Assembly (NCBI GenBank): GCA_000496475.1
Contig: AYMW01000002.1
Location: 372,001 to 436,000 of the forward strand
Direction: 5' to 3'
DNA: 64,000 nt
Origin: Betaproteobacteria bacterium MOLA814
GTDB lineage: Bacteria; Pseudomonadota; Gammaproteobacteria; Burkholderiales; Burkholderiaceae_C
Below the pieces are notes generated by a model. It was not told the origin of the DNA, did not search any database, and saw only the letters and a program-made list of their open reading frames with translations. This document shows positions 8,974 to 17,194 of this stretch, piece after piece (the first letter of the stretch is position 1; each line of letters starts with the position of its first letter). The position numbers and the translations under genes were made by a program.

Positions 8974-9303
8974 TTACTCAAGATCCTTTCCACCGCGGGT
9001 GGCAACATAAGCCCAAATACTTTGAATGTCTTCGTCAGACACACGACCTTTGAAGGACGGCATATTCCCATAGCCATTCAACACTGAGCTAAAAAATCGT
9101 TGTGAATCATCTTTAGGAAAACGGCGTAAATCATAAACAGTTGTACCCGAATTGACCATATTGATGCCATGACATCGAATGCAGGTATCCCCATAAGCCT
9201 CTTTGCCTTTGATGACTTGCGCCATCGTAAAAGCTTCAGAGGCGTGGGCTGTCGTGAGCGCACAAAGCGCACTCACGACACTCAATATCACATACTTTTT
9301 CAC
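8974..9303 (-). CDS. Cytochrome c (c550, PedF-like), electron acceptor of the PQQ dehydrogenase
   Basis: A 109-residue protein with a signal peptide (cleavage near AHA-SE), one haem-binding motif CIRCH and a distal methionine in GNMPSFKG, i.e. a monohaem class I cytochrome c of the periplasm. It should accept electrons from reduced PQQ and pass them towards the terminal oxidase. The start is GTG at 9303, and GTGA overlaps the dehydrogenase TGA by 4 nt, showing tight coupling to that gene. Confidence 0.9.
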   Translation of the reverse strand: MKKYVILSVVSALCALTTAHASEAFTMAQVIKGKEAYGDTCIRCHGINMVNSGTTVYDLRRFPKDDSQRFFSSVLNGYGNMPSFKGRVSDEDIQSIWAYVATRGGKDLE

Positions 9304-10961
9304 TTAACCGAAAATGTCCACAGCGTTCCGCCTGCTGGCGTTTCAGCCATGCGTGCATCACCCAACAATGCCCAAACGCCGCCGCCGCCAGACACAATAG
9401 ATACGTATTGCTGACCTTTGTGCTCCCACGTCACTGGTAAACCAATAATGCCTGAGCCAGACTGAAATTCCCACAATGTTTTGCCAGTGTCGGCATCAAC
9501 GGCCATGATTTCACCCGTCGCAGCGCCCGTAAACACAAGACCACCAGCTGTGACTAACGTACCGGCCATACTAGGCTGGGCTGGCCACGGCTTAGACCAC
9601 TTGTCTTTACCTGTCATCGGATCGATGGCACGCAAATAACCATGTGGCTCATTCTTAGGCATGGTGACACCCTTGAAATTCATACCCAGATACCACTCAC
9701 CTTGCTTGTACTCTGGCTTGGCCAGCTCGTAAGGCCAAGACATATTGAGCGTGTTGGCATAGGCAAGATTGTTAGCTGGATTCCACGCCATAGGTGTCCA
9801 GTTTTTGCCACCTAAAACGGATGGGAAAATTTCTTCAGCACCACCTGCACGGATACTTTTAGTCAAAGCAGACTCGACAGGACGACCCGTTGCCATATCG
9901 ATTTTGTCGGCCCAGTTCACTTTTACGTATGGGTTGGCAGCAATCAACTTGCCGTTGGTGCGGTCCAGCACATAGAAAAAACCATTGCGGTTGGCTTGAA
10001 CCAATGCTTTGGTGTCCTTACCTTTGATTTTCATATCAACCAACATACCAACTTCTGTGGCATCGTAGTCATACAAGTCGTTGGGTGAAAATTGGTAATG
10101 CCACACCAACTCGCCCGTTTTGGGACGGATTGCGATCACTGAAGCAATGTACAGGTTGTCACCCTTGCGGAACTCAGCATTCCAGGGGCCGCCGTTGCCC
10201 GTGCCCCAATAAACCAAGTCAAGCTCAGGGTCGTAAGCACCCGTTAACCAAGTAGGTGCGCCACCGCGCAAGGCAGTTTCACCCGGCCAGGTGTCTGCGC
10301 CCTTCTCGTCACCATACGCGGTGGTGTTGAAGCGCCACAATTTTTTACCGGTGTTCAAGTCGTATCCGTCGACAAAGCCACGCGTGCCGTATTCGCCACC
10401 TGCAATGCCCGTTAGCAACACGCCATTGGCGACCAAGGGAGCACTTGTAATCGCATGACCAAGCTTGTAATCAGCCACTTTGGTTTTCCAAACCTCTTTG
10501 CCGGTTTTTGCATCATAGGCAATGATGTGTGAGTCGAGCGTGCCGCGGTACACCTTGCCGTTGTAGATGGCAACACCGCGGTTGAGCAGGCCACAGCAGG
10601 CCATTGCAAACACATCACGCTTGTACTCAATCATGTTTTTCCACAACTGCTTACCCGTCAACGGATCCAATGCTGCTGTCGAGTCATGGGTCGTGATGTA
10701 CATCACGCCGTCATGCACGATTGGCTGCGACTCGTGCCCCTGAGGGTTGTTCAGGCTGTAAGCCCAAGTTGCGCTGAGCTTGCCGACGTTGTCTTTGTTA
10801 ATCTGCGTCAACGCGCTGTAGCGTTGGTTGTTGTAGCCCATGCCGTAGGTTAGGACATCACCGGCAGTTTTATGATCTGCCGTGAGATCACTTGTATTTT
10901 GGGCGAACGCTGCACCAGCAATTGCGCATGCCGATATGAGTGCTAGACATTTAATTTTCAC
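9300..10961 (-). CDS. PQQ-dependent alcohol dehydrogenase with lanthanide-type active site (ExaF/PedH-like)
   Basis: A 553-residue eight-bladed quinoprotein. A GTG start at 10961 is supported by AAAGGAG 7 nt upstream; the signal peptide ends near AFA-QN (residue 20). It shows the vicinal disulfide C122-C123 (MACCGLLNRG) that stacks on PQQ. The metal and catalytic ligands fit Glu190 (GGEYGTRG), Asn256 (WGTGNGGPW), catalytic Asp298 and Asp300 in NDLYDYDATEV. In this superfamily an Asp two residues after the catalytic Asp marks lanthanide-dependent enzymes, while calcium enzymes have Ala, Ser or Thr. There is no C-terminal haem domain, so it depends on the separate cytochrome c. Substrate is an alcohol; the exact one is not readable. 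Confidence 0.92.
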   Translation of the reverse strand: MKIKCLALISACAIAGAAFAQNTSDLTADHKTAGDVLTYGMGYNNQRYSALTQINKDNVGKLSATWAYSLNNPQGHESQPIVHDGVMYITTHDSTAALDPLTGKQLWKNMIEYKRDVFAMACCGLLNRGVAIYNGKVYRGTLDSHIIAYDAKTGKEVWKTKVADYKLGHAITSAPLVANGVLLTGIAGGEYGTRGFVDGYDLNTGKKLWRFNTTAYGDEKGADTWPGETALRGGAPTWLTGAYDPELDLVYWGTGNGGPWNAEFRKGDNLYIASVIAIRPKTGELVWHYQFSPNDLYDYDATEVGMLVDMKIKGKDTKALVQANRNGFFYVLDRTNGKLIAANPYVKVNWADKIDMATGRPVESALTKSIRAGGAEEIFPSVLGGKNWTPMAWNPANNLAYANTLNMSWPYELAKPEYKQGEWYLGMNFKGVTMPKNEPHGYLRAIDPMTGKDKWSKPWPAQPSMAGTLVTAGGLVFTGAATGEIMAVDADTGKTLWEFQSGSGIIGLPVTWEHKGQQYVSIVSGGGGVWALLGDARMAETPAGGTLWTFSVK

Positions 10962-11010
10962 GTGGTGTCTCCTTTTAAAAAGAGTAATACTTTAAAAAAT
11001 ACAAACTGCA

Positions 11011-11078
11011 TTCAATTGAAATTTGTACCAAAGTTGATGTTCAACCTAATCCTTACTTTGGAATTACGGGGTATCCCC
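11011..11078. promoter_or_regulatory. Cluster of inverted repeats in the dehydrogenase/NosR-like divergent promoter
   Basis: Three short palindromes lie between the two divergent operons: TTCAATTGAA (11011-11020), GTTGA-TGT-TCAAC (11033-11045) and GGGG-TAT-CCCC (11068-11078). They lie 50-120 nt upstream of the dehydrogenase GTG start. The gap 10962-11254 has no gene. These are candidate operators for the PQQ operon; no regulator has been shown to bind. Confidence 0.4.
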
Positions 11079-11254
11079 TACCTTTCTCAAATTGAGGCAG
11101 ATGCTGTCCGTTGTGCGACCAAGGGTAGTTACTAGGGTTGGTGTGTGCGTTATCTGAGTACCTATCCCAAATGCGACACGACATGCAATCAAAGCCTCTT
11201 AGGGTCAGATCGATTCTCAGAGCTGGACGACATGTCAAAAGGTAATGCCCCCAA

Positions 11255-12805
11255 ATGCTACATTCAGTGCCGACAGGAACACACACACATATTTACAAAA
11301 AAATAGCTCTGTTTTTTAAATTCTGGTGCCCTGCTTTGCTAGCAGCACTCATTGCCGCTAACGCTTGGGCCAGCCTAGATAAAGACGATATTGCAAGCCA
11401 TCTCGGCACACACTATGTTGTAGGTGAGCCTCTAACAGACTTGGCTGTGTACCCCATTTTTCTGCCAAACAACAATGCGCTGCAAGGTAAGCCAAGCTTT
11501 GCAGGGTATGCATTTCAGACCGCAGACTTTGCTGATGTAAGAGGATTTAGCGGCAAGAGAATGAATATTTTGGTGGTGCTGGATCCAGCCGGCAACCTGC
11601 TTGCGACTGAACTAGTTCAACATGTGGAGCCGCTGTTTGCTAGACCCGGTACAGCAAGCGTATTGGAAGACTTTACGCAGCAATTCGAGAATCTCAATCT
11701 GCGCCAAGGCATCAGCATTGGCCGCTGGTCTGAAACACTTGATGTCAGCGCCAACAGCGCGCGTTTAACGGGTGTGCACATGGGTACCATCACGGTAAAA
11801 GCCATCACCCGCAACGTCATAGAGTCGTCAATGGCTGTTGCTGCTGCCAAACTAGACGGTACAGTTTTTGCCTCATTTTCCGCCGCACCTGCAGGTTCAG
11901 ACTGGGCAACACACTGGCATAGCCGTCAGGTAGAAATTGTCATTTTGCTATCCGGACTTGCACTGTTAGTGGTTGGCCTTTTAAAACAAAAATGGGTTAG
12001 CCACACGACAAAACGACTGCGGCTCATCAGATCTCTTTACCTGTTGTTTACCCTAGGTTTTATTGGCTGGCATGCACAAGCGCAACTGACTATTGTGAAT
12101 GTTGCCGCAGCACTAGAATCTACCAAAGCTGGCGACAACCTATCCTTTTTCTTAAGCGACCCAATGACTTCTATCCTGTGGGTATTTGTAGGCATCACAT
12201 TGTTGGTGTGGGGACGCGGCACTTTTTGCGGGTGGTTATGTCCTTTTGGAGCCCTACAAGAAATCATGAGTGGCATTGCTCGCGCCTTGGGTGTTCGCCA
12301 TATCCGGATAAAAAAACGTGTGGACACGCAACTTAAGTGGGTGAAATATGCATTGCTCGCCGCCATCATCAGCAGCATTTTTTGGTTCCCACAGCACAGC
12401 GATTTACTCTCAGAAATAGAACCTTTTAAAACTGCAATCAGTTTATTTTTTATACGGGAGTGGCCTTATGTGGTGTGGGCCGTATGTTGTGTAGGCTTGA
12501 GTGCGGTGGTCTACCGTGGGTACTGTCGCTACATTTGCCCACTGGGTGCGGCCTTGGCTATTGGTGGCTATGTTCGTTTGTGGCGCTGGGTTCCAAGACG
12601 CAATGAATGCGGCACACCGTGCCAAACATGTCGACACGGCTGTAACTATGACTCAATAGAGCCCAATGGAACAATAGCCTACGACGAATGCTTTCAATGC
12701 TTAGACTGTGTGGCCACGCACGAGGACGACAAAAAATGCTACCCGTTGGTCATGTCTAACAAAAGACCCGTTACTTACTTGCACGTTGAAGGTCAAACAC
12801 GATGA
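11255..12805 (+). CDS. NosR/NirI-like membrane flavoprotein with polyferredoxin-type Fe-S clusters
   Basis: A 516-residue membrane protein. Order: N-terminal signal/TM segment (~14-38); periplasmic FMN-binding domain with GTIT around residue 177 as the likely covalent FMN site; about five further TM segments (~225-420); two CxxxCP loops typical of NosR/NapH (CGWLCP near 324, CRYICP near 423); and C-terminal cysteine clusters (CxxxCxxCxxxC near 451, CxxCxxC near 478) for 4Fe-4S centres. Such proteins move electrons between the membrane pool and the periplasm. No nos genes are nearby; instead it is divergent from the PQQ dehydrogenase. ATG 11255 lacks a clear Shine-Dalgarno. Confidence 0.85.
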   Translation: MLHSVPTGTHTHIYKKIALFFKFWCPALLAALIAANAWASLDKDDIASHLGTHYVVGEPLTDLAVYPIFLPNNNALQGKPSFAGYAFQTADFADVRGFSGKRMNILVVLDPAGNLLATELVQHVEPLFARPGTASVLEDFTQQFENLNLRQGISIGRWSETLDVSANSARLTGVHMGTITVKAITRNVIESSMAVAAAKLDGTVFASFSAAPAGSDWATHWHSRQVEIVILLSGLALLVVGLLKQKWVSHTTKRLRLIRSLYLLFTLGFIGWHAQAQLTIVNVAAALESTKAGDNLSFFLSDPMTSILWVFVGITLLVWGRGTFCGWLCPFGALQEIMSGIARALGVRHIRIKKRVDTQLKWVKYALLAAIISSIFWFPQHSDLLSEIEPFKTAISLFFIREWPYVVWAVCCVGLSAVVYRGYCRYICPLGAALAIGGYVRLWRWVPRRNECGTPCQTCRHGCNYDSIEPNGTIAYDECFQCLDCVATHEDDKKCYPLVMSNKRPVTYLHVEGQTR

Positions 12806-13812
12806 AACGGCGGCAATGGCTGTGTACCGTTTTAGGCGCCGCTGGAACCAGCCTAGCGTCAGCCACCACCAAACAAACTCAAAACACGCTTGTATGGCGG
12901 CAACGCGTCATGATGGGATTTGGCACGACTGTGTGGCTACAAGCTGCACATCACGACACCCAAGAGCTTGAAAAAGCGCTGTCCAGCTGCGTCGCGTTGT
13001 TGCACGATATCGAGCGCGAACTCAGCCTATACCTGCCGTCCAGTGCGCTGTGCCGCCTCAATGCTGCTGGCAGCTTTCAAGGCACTGCGCCGCATCTGTT
13101 CAGGATGTTGAAAATTGCCAACAACATTTCTTCGCAATGTAATGGCATGTTTGATGTCACCATGCAGCCGCTGTGGCAAGTCTGGCGTGCTGCGCATGAA
13201 GACGGCAATGAGCCCAGCGCCAAGCTGATAGATACAACGTGTCAGTTGGTAAATTGGCGCGGCATTGCAATGTCGCAAGACACCATCAAATTTAAGCGCA
13301 AGGGAATGTCTGTTTCGTTGAACGGCATTGCACAAGGCTACGCAGCTGACCAAGTGCGCATACAACTCGCGTCATACGGTATACAAACTGCGCGTATCGA
13401 CACTGGGGAAACCACATCACTACAACCAATAGGGTCAGTGAATTCTGAATCGTTTTTTATAGAGGACAGATTCAATATGGCCAGTGGTACTGGACCGGTT
13501 GTAGTACCCAATGGACGAGCCATGGCAACCTCCTCAGATGCGCACACAACATTTTTCAGCCACCATGAGCACCACATACTGCAGCCGCAGACAGGCCACT
13601 CACCCCACTACTGGGCATCAGTTACGGTCATTGCCAACAGTTGTACCTTGGCCGATGCGCTCACCAAGGTGTTCTTCATGCTACCGCCTCAGCAAATACA
13701 AGCTGCGACCGATCGTTGGGGCGTCGCAGTGGTGTTGCAAAACAAATACGGGCATTGGCAACAGGTCAACCCAACCAGTCACATGAACTTAAAACTGGTC
13801 GAACAGATATAA
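12802..13812 (+). CDS. apbE: ApbE-like FAD:protein FMN transferase
   Basis: A 336-residue protein that should attach FMN covalently to threonine in FMN-binding domains in the periplasm; the NosR-like protein just upstream is the obvious client. ApbE features seen are the NGIAQGYAADQV flavin-binding segment and TLADALTKVFFML near the C-terminus, which matches the metal-binding ADAL motif. The N-terminus MKRRQWLCTVLGAAG resembles a Tat or Sec signal. ATG overlaps the stop of the NosR-like gene by 4 nt. The 60 residues after NGIAQGYAAD are less canonical than usual. Confidence 0.87.
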   Translation: MKRRQWLCTVLGAAGTSLASATTKQTQNTLVWRQRVMMGFGTTVWLQAAHHDTQELEKALSSCVALLHDIERELSLYLPSSALCRLNAAGSFQGTAPHLFRMLKIANNISSQCNGMFDVTMQPLWQVWRAAHEDGNEPSAKLIDTTCQLVNWRGIAMSQDTIKFKRKGMSVSLNGIAQGYAADQVRIQLASYGIQTARIDTGETTSLQPIGSVNSESFFIEDRFNMASGTGPVVVPNGRAMATSSDAHTTFFSHHEHHILQPQTGHSPHYWASVTVIANSCTLADALTKVFFMLPPQQIQAATDRWGVAVVLQNKYGHWQQVNPTSHMNLKLVEQI

Positions 13813-13839
13813 AAGCACTCTTGCACAATATCCGCCACC

Positions 13840-13893
13840 TCAACTGCGATTGATATCGCGTGGCGTTGGACGCCGATATAAAGCCGCAGTTGA
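13840..13893. repeat. 54-nt nested hairpin downstream of apbE
   Basis: Outer arms TCAACTGCG (13840-13848) and CGCAGTTGA (13885-13893) are perfectly complementary; inside are ATATC/GATAT (13853-13857, 13875-13879) and a GGCGT-TGG-ACGCC tip (13862-13874). Three coaxial stems in 54 nt, 28 nt after the apbE stop and with no U-tract, suggest a stable RNA structure or a palindromic DNA element. The rest of the 328-nt gap to nthB holds only a doubtful 26-codon reading frame near 13977. Confidence 0.55.
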
Positions 13894-14140
13894 ACGGCTG
13901 CTGGGCTCTAGGCAACCGTGTGGTTAGGGCACATCACTGGCTCAACGTCTATACGCACTGAGACGGACAATAACAATGACTCATAACCAAAATCTTGACA
14001 CATTTAAGCAAGGGGACTGTCGCAGCTCAGTTAGAAAATTGTTGGACAATCAATAGTTAGAGTCTTTCAGCGTATGAACATATCGATCACACCAATCAAT
14101 TGCAGTGCTTGTTTTTCATCACGGCTATGACTTCAAAGCA

Positions 14141-14761
14141 CTAACCAGTGGCGCGCTCTAAATAGCTTTCAAACACGCTGACATGAATCAACGCAGAGTC
14201 GCTGTCGTTGGACCACAGGTCCTGCGATTGAAACCGTACATCGTAAGTGGGCTCATCATCAGACTGAACCCCATGGGCGTGTGCATCAGCAAACGGATAG
14301 AGAGGCGACACCCCCACCACAACACCGCATTTACCGCGAATGTAAGCGGGCATGCGCACGTGACCAGGCACATAATCAGACCGAACGCGCACCTTCTCGG
14401 CAATGTTGAAATGGTCTCGCCCAGAAACATTGGTGCGCCCACCGACACTTGACAAAGCCAAAGGAAACGAACCACCTGAACCTCGCTCCAACTCGTGCAA
14501 GGTGAACACACCTTTTTCAACACACAGGGTGGCAAGACTTGTGAGTGACCGCTCGTAATAACTGGCTGTTAAATAGTGGCGGGGCTCCATGCGCTCTATG
14601 GCATGGCGGTATTCGTCCATGTTGAACAGCCCCAGTTTGACTGCCAATGAGTACAACGCGTTGGCGCGCATTTCCCAAGGCTCGTGAAATACCTGTGCAT
14701 TCAGCTCATACCGTACTCGGCCAAAGCCTTGCCTGCCACCCAAATCATGCATGCCATCCAT
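14141..14761 (-). CDS. nthB: Nitrile hydratase beta subunit
   Basis: About 206 residues from ATG 14761; starting here gives MDGMHDLGGRQGFG, the conserved beta-subunit N-terminus, 10 nt after the nthA stop, whereas an upstream in-frame start would overlap nthA. The middle has HEPWEMRANAL and the C-terminal SH3-like barrel shows FNIAEKVRVRSDYVPGHVRMPAYIRGKCG. With NthA it forms the heterodimer that hydrates nitriles to amides in the cytoplasm. An activator/metallochaperone gene usually follows; the 328 nt after this gene do not hold one. Confidence 0.93.
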   Translation of the reverse strand: MDGMHDLGGRQGFGRVRYELNAQVFHEPWEMRANALYSLAVKLGLFNMDEYRHAIERMEPRHYLTASYYERSLTSLATLCVEKGVFTLHELERGSGGSFPLALSSVGGRTNVSGRDHFNIAEKVRVRSDYVPGHVRMPAYIRGKCGVVVGVSPLYPFADAHAHGVQSDDEPTYDVRFQSQDLWSNDSDSALIHVSVFESYLERATG

Positions 14762-14771
14762 GGTTAATTTC

Positions 14772-15365
14772 CTAAATACGCGCAACGCCAATCATGGCGT
14801 CCTTAGACACAATGTCTACCAGTTGTTGTTCTGTCCACCCGAGTGTATGGGCCGGTCTTTCAGGAATAACCATGTACCGCGTATCCGCAGTCGTGTCCCA
14901 CACCCGAATCTCCACATCAGAGGGTAGATCTAAGCCCATTTCTTTCAGGACAGTACGAGACTCTCGAACAATGCGAGCACGGTACTCTAACTCCTTGTAC
15001 CAATCAGGCGGCAAACCAATTATTGAAAAAGCTGTACAAGAACACAAGGTGCAACAGATGACGTTGTGGCATGTGGGCGTGTTTTCCAGTGCAACAAGGT
15101 GGCGGTGATGAATCGGCATGGTCAAACCAAGCTCATAAACAGCCTCGCGCCCGTTGGTCAACAGCTTTTGTTTAAAGGCGGCATCAGTCCAAGCCCTGGC
15201 GATCACGCGTGCGCCGTTCTCTGGTAGCCATTTTTCCTCTGCAAGGTGCTCAAACTCGTTGATAAATTCTGCAGGTTTGTATCCGCGCAACTCAAATGCT
15301 GCCTCAACAGCATCGGTTCGTTGCTGCATGGATGCAACGCCTGACGGGTTTGTTAATTCACTCAT
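14772..15365 (-). CDS. nthA: Nitrile hydratase alpha subunit
   Basis: A 197-residue catalytic subunit. The metal claw is C105-T-L-C108-S-C110-T, preceded by an extra Cys (VICCTLCSC), then GLPPDWYKELEYRARIVRESR. By family rules, Cys-Thr-Leu-Cys points to cobalt, while a Thr right after the last Cys is more usual in iron enzymes, so the metal is probably cobalt but not certain. Two of the claw cysteines are normally oxidised to sulfinic and sulfenic acids. It is the first gene of nthA-nthB. The amide product could be used by the amidase at 27286. Confidence 0.94.
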   Translation of the reverse strand: MSELTNPSGVASMQQRTDAVEAAFELRGYKPAEFINEFEHLAEEKWLPENGARVIARAWTDAAFKQKLLTNGREAVYELGLTMPIHHRHLVALENTPTCHNVICCTLCSCTAFSIIGLPPDWYKELEYRARIVRESRTVLKEMGLDLPSDVEIRVWDTTADTRYMVIPERPAHTLGWTEQQLVDIVSKDAMIGVARI

Positions 15366-15410
15366 ATTGGAGACTTATAAAAAATAGCGTGTGTAGACAT
15401 TTAATAGCGG

Positions 15411-15428
15411 GTTGAATGATGCATCAAC
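15411..15428. promoter_or_regulatory. Palindrome upstream of nthA
   Basis: TGATGCATCA (15417-15426) is a perfect 10-bp palindrome nested in GTTGA...TCAAC (15411-15428), about 50 nt upstream of the nthA ATG at 15365. Its position fits an operator or activator site of the nitrile hydratase promoter. The binding protein is unknown. The gap 15366-15707 otherwise holds only the hairpin at 15612. Confidence 0.4.
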
Positions 15429-15611
15429 TGGTTCCGTTGGTCAAACCGGCATCGTGCCTGCTCAACAATACCCATTTTCATACGTGAACGTCACAACAAA
15501 TAGCCACACACAGTTGCGCAGCTTGACGACTTGCAAACCATGAGGTGCCAAAGATTGCTTATGGAGTGACCACAATCCCGCCCGGTATACGGGCGCAACG
15601 TCAAGTCAACA

Positions 15612-15646
15612 AACAACTTGTAGGAATACCACCCTTACAAGCTGTT
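15612..15646 (-). terminator. Terminator-like hairpin after the universal stress protein gene
   Basis: On the minus strand AACAGCTTGTA and TACAAGTTGTT form an 11-bp stem with one G-U pair and a 13-nt loop, starting about 60 nt after the stress-protein stop. The downstream sequence (TGTTGACTTG) is only weakly U-rich, so termination may be partial. It separates that gene from nthAB. Confidence 0.5.
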
Positions 15647-15707
15647 GTGAGCGGGCAGAAAAAGCCAATCGAATTTGATAAGAAGCGGGTGAAGGTCGCA
15701 TTCTTCG

Positions 15708-16145
15708 TTAATCACAAATGACGCACAACACGCTGCAATGCGCATGCTCAATCAAAGCACCAGAAGTGGCTCCTCGCCACCACCGTGCAGTCCAGCCGTC
15801 TATATGTTTATGACCAACAACAATGAGGTTGGCATCAATTTTTACAGCAAACTCTGTGACTGAGTAAACAGAATCCCCTACGAGCAACTCTCCTTGAGTC
15901 TTAAGTCCAGCGCCACTCATTTGACGTAGACCGTCATCCAGAATGCGTTGGAAGTAGGCTGTATCTTGGTCAGTTTGTAATGGTGTGAACCCACCGACCT
16001 CAAGAGCGATCACGCTGCTTGCTGGCGGCATAACCGCCACAAGCCATAGGTCAGATTGACTCCACTGTGCTAGGTCTTTGCATGCCAGCAAAGCCTGCTG
16101 TCCAGCCTCTGAACCGTCATAGGCAAGAAGAATCCGTTCGTACAT
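15708..16145 (-). CDS. Universal stress protein (UspA family)
   Basis: A 145-residue single Usp domain. It starts MYERILLAYDGSEAGQQAL, the Usp N-terminal strand with the first nucleotide-contacting Asp, and ends with the ATP-binding signature G-x2-G-x9-G-[ST]-like HKHIDGWTARWWRGATSGAL followed by HCSVLCV. It is probably a cytoplasmic ATP-binding stress protein. It lies upstream of nthAB in the same direction but is separated by 342 nt with a hairpin, so it is likely its own unit. Confidence 0.9.
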   Translation of the reverse strand: MYERILLAYDGSEAGQQALLACKDLAQWSQSDLWLVAVMPPASSVIALEVGGFTPLQTDQDTAYFQRILDDGLRQMSGAGLKTQGELLVGDSVYSVTEFAVKIDANLIVVGHKHIDGWTARWWRGATSGALIEHAHCSVLCVICD

Positions 16146-17194
16146 GCCATCGCTCCTAAATGTGTATCGGTTGATCGCTACTGCAGTTTGTTCATCGAAA
16201 AAAATATGACACCCCGTTGACTACCACAAGGCGACACGCAACACTCTAACCCAGTACTGCGTTGATGCATACAATCCAATTTTTTGAAGAGAAACGCCCT
16301 GTAGTGCGGACAAGGTGATCAACTTAACAGGTCATCAAACATATAAAGCCCAACGTGTTTAATTTAACTTGTACATCCATCATGCCACCCTAGGTAACTG
16401 ACCTAAGCCAGTGGCAAGCTGGGAAACCAAAGAAGGTGAGTGTATAAAAGGTTGGGTTGAAACAGGTATGTGCAGAAGAAGGTTCAACACCAGCTCAAGC
16501 AATGTAAAGCTGCGCATCATTGGACGTAACTGCAGTCTCCTGTCGATGTCTTTTGGTGCACAACGCACAACGATTACTGAAACTGAGCGATTCAGTGGAT
16601 CGCTTGGGAAACATATTCAGTACATCAAGCATGCCGTGGCACGGTGACTTTAAACCGCACGCCGCTATAGGCTGACCCGGTTACAGTCTTGCAGCAACCA
16701 CCTACATGGCCGCGGTCCCGGCGCACACTCAGCACATGTGAAAAAAAACACAGCCCAATCACTCAGACAACTGCAATGTCGTAGTTTCACGAGCCGGACA
16801 AACTTATAGGCAACAACCCTGGGCACAACAGTCTGGCGGTTTTAAGCCAACCGACCGACCGACCGACTAACCGGGCAGCAGTGGCCAACATGTTGCGCAA
16901 CGCGGCTTCAGCACGTTCACCACAAAAAAGGTACATGTTGACCCACGTGATGCAAAGAATTTCTGCGAATGATTGAAACGTCCAGCTGAGGCAGGCACAT
17001 AGGCATGGACACAGTCTGAAGACCATGCGCGCTGTCCGCTAGCTCTCACGGCATCGTTGGTTGCTCACGACGTGAACAACCAACTGTTTAGGCTACTGCC
17101 ATAAAAAACGCTACAAGGCGCCCTGCCTGACTGCCAAGAGCCTTGTTGATGAACCGCTTTAAATCACCAGCGTATTAAGCTCAAAATGTTGTAT
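16146..17194. other. Gene-poor stretch with a tetranucleotide repeat
   Basis: About 1 kb with only short overlapping reading frames on both strands, none with a recognisable motif or a convincing ribosome-binding site. It contains (CCGA)x4 at 16851-16866 and the long palindrome at 17056. It may be a decayed accessory region. I can name nothing else in it. Confidence 0.4.
17056..17084. repeat. 29-nt near-perfect palindrome downstream of the peroxiredoxin gene
   Basis: GTTGGTTG-C-TCACG-A-CGTGA-A-CAACCAAC: two 14-nt arms around a central A with a single C/A mismatch. It lies 110 nt past the peroxiredoxin stop. As RNA it would form a long hairpin, but no U-tract follows on either strand, so it could equally be a protein-binding DNA palindrome. 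Confidence 0.55.

Noticed and set aside
13977-14057. 26-codon frame starting MTHNQNLDTF between apbE and nthB
   Set aside because: No clear ribosome-binding site or homology; too short to support.
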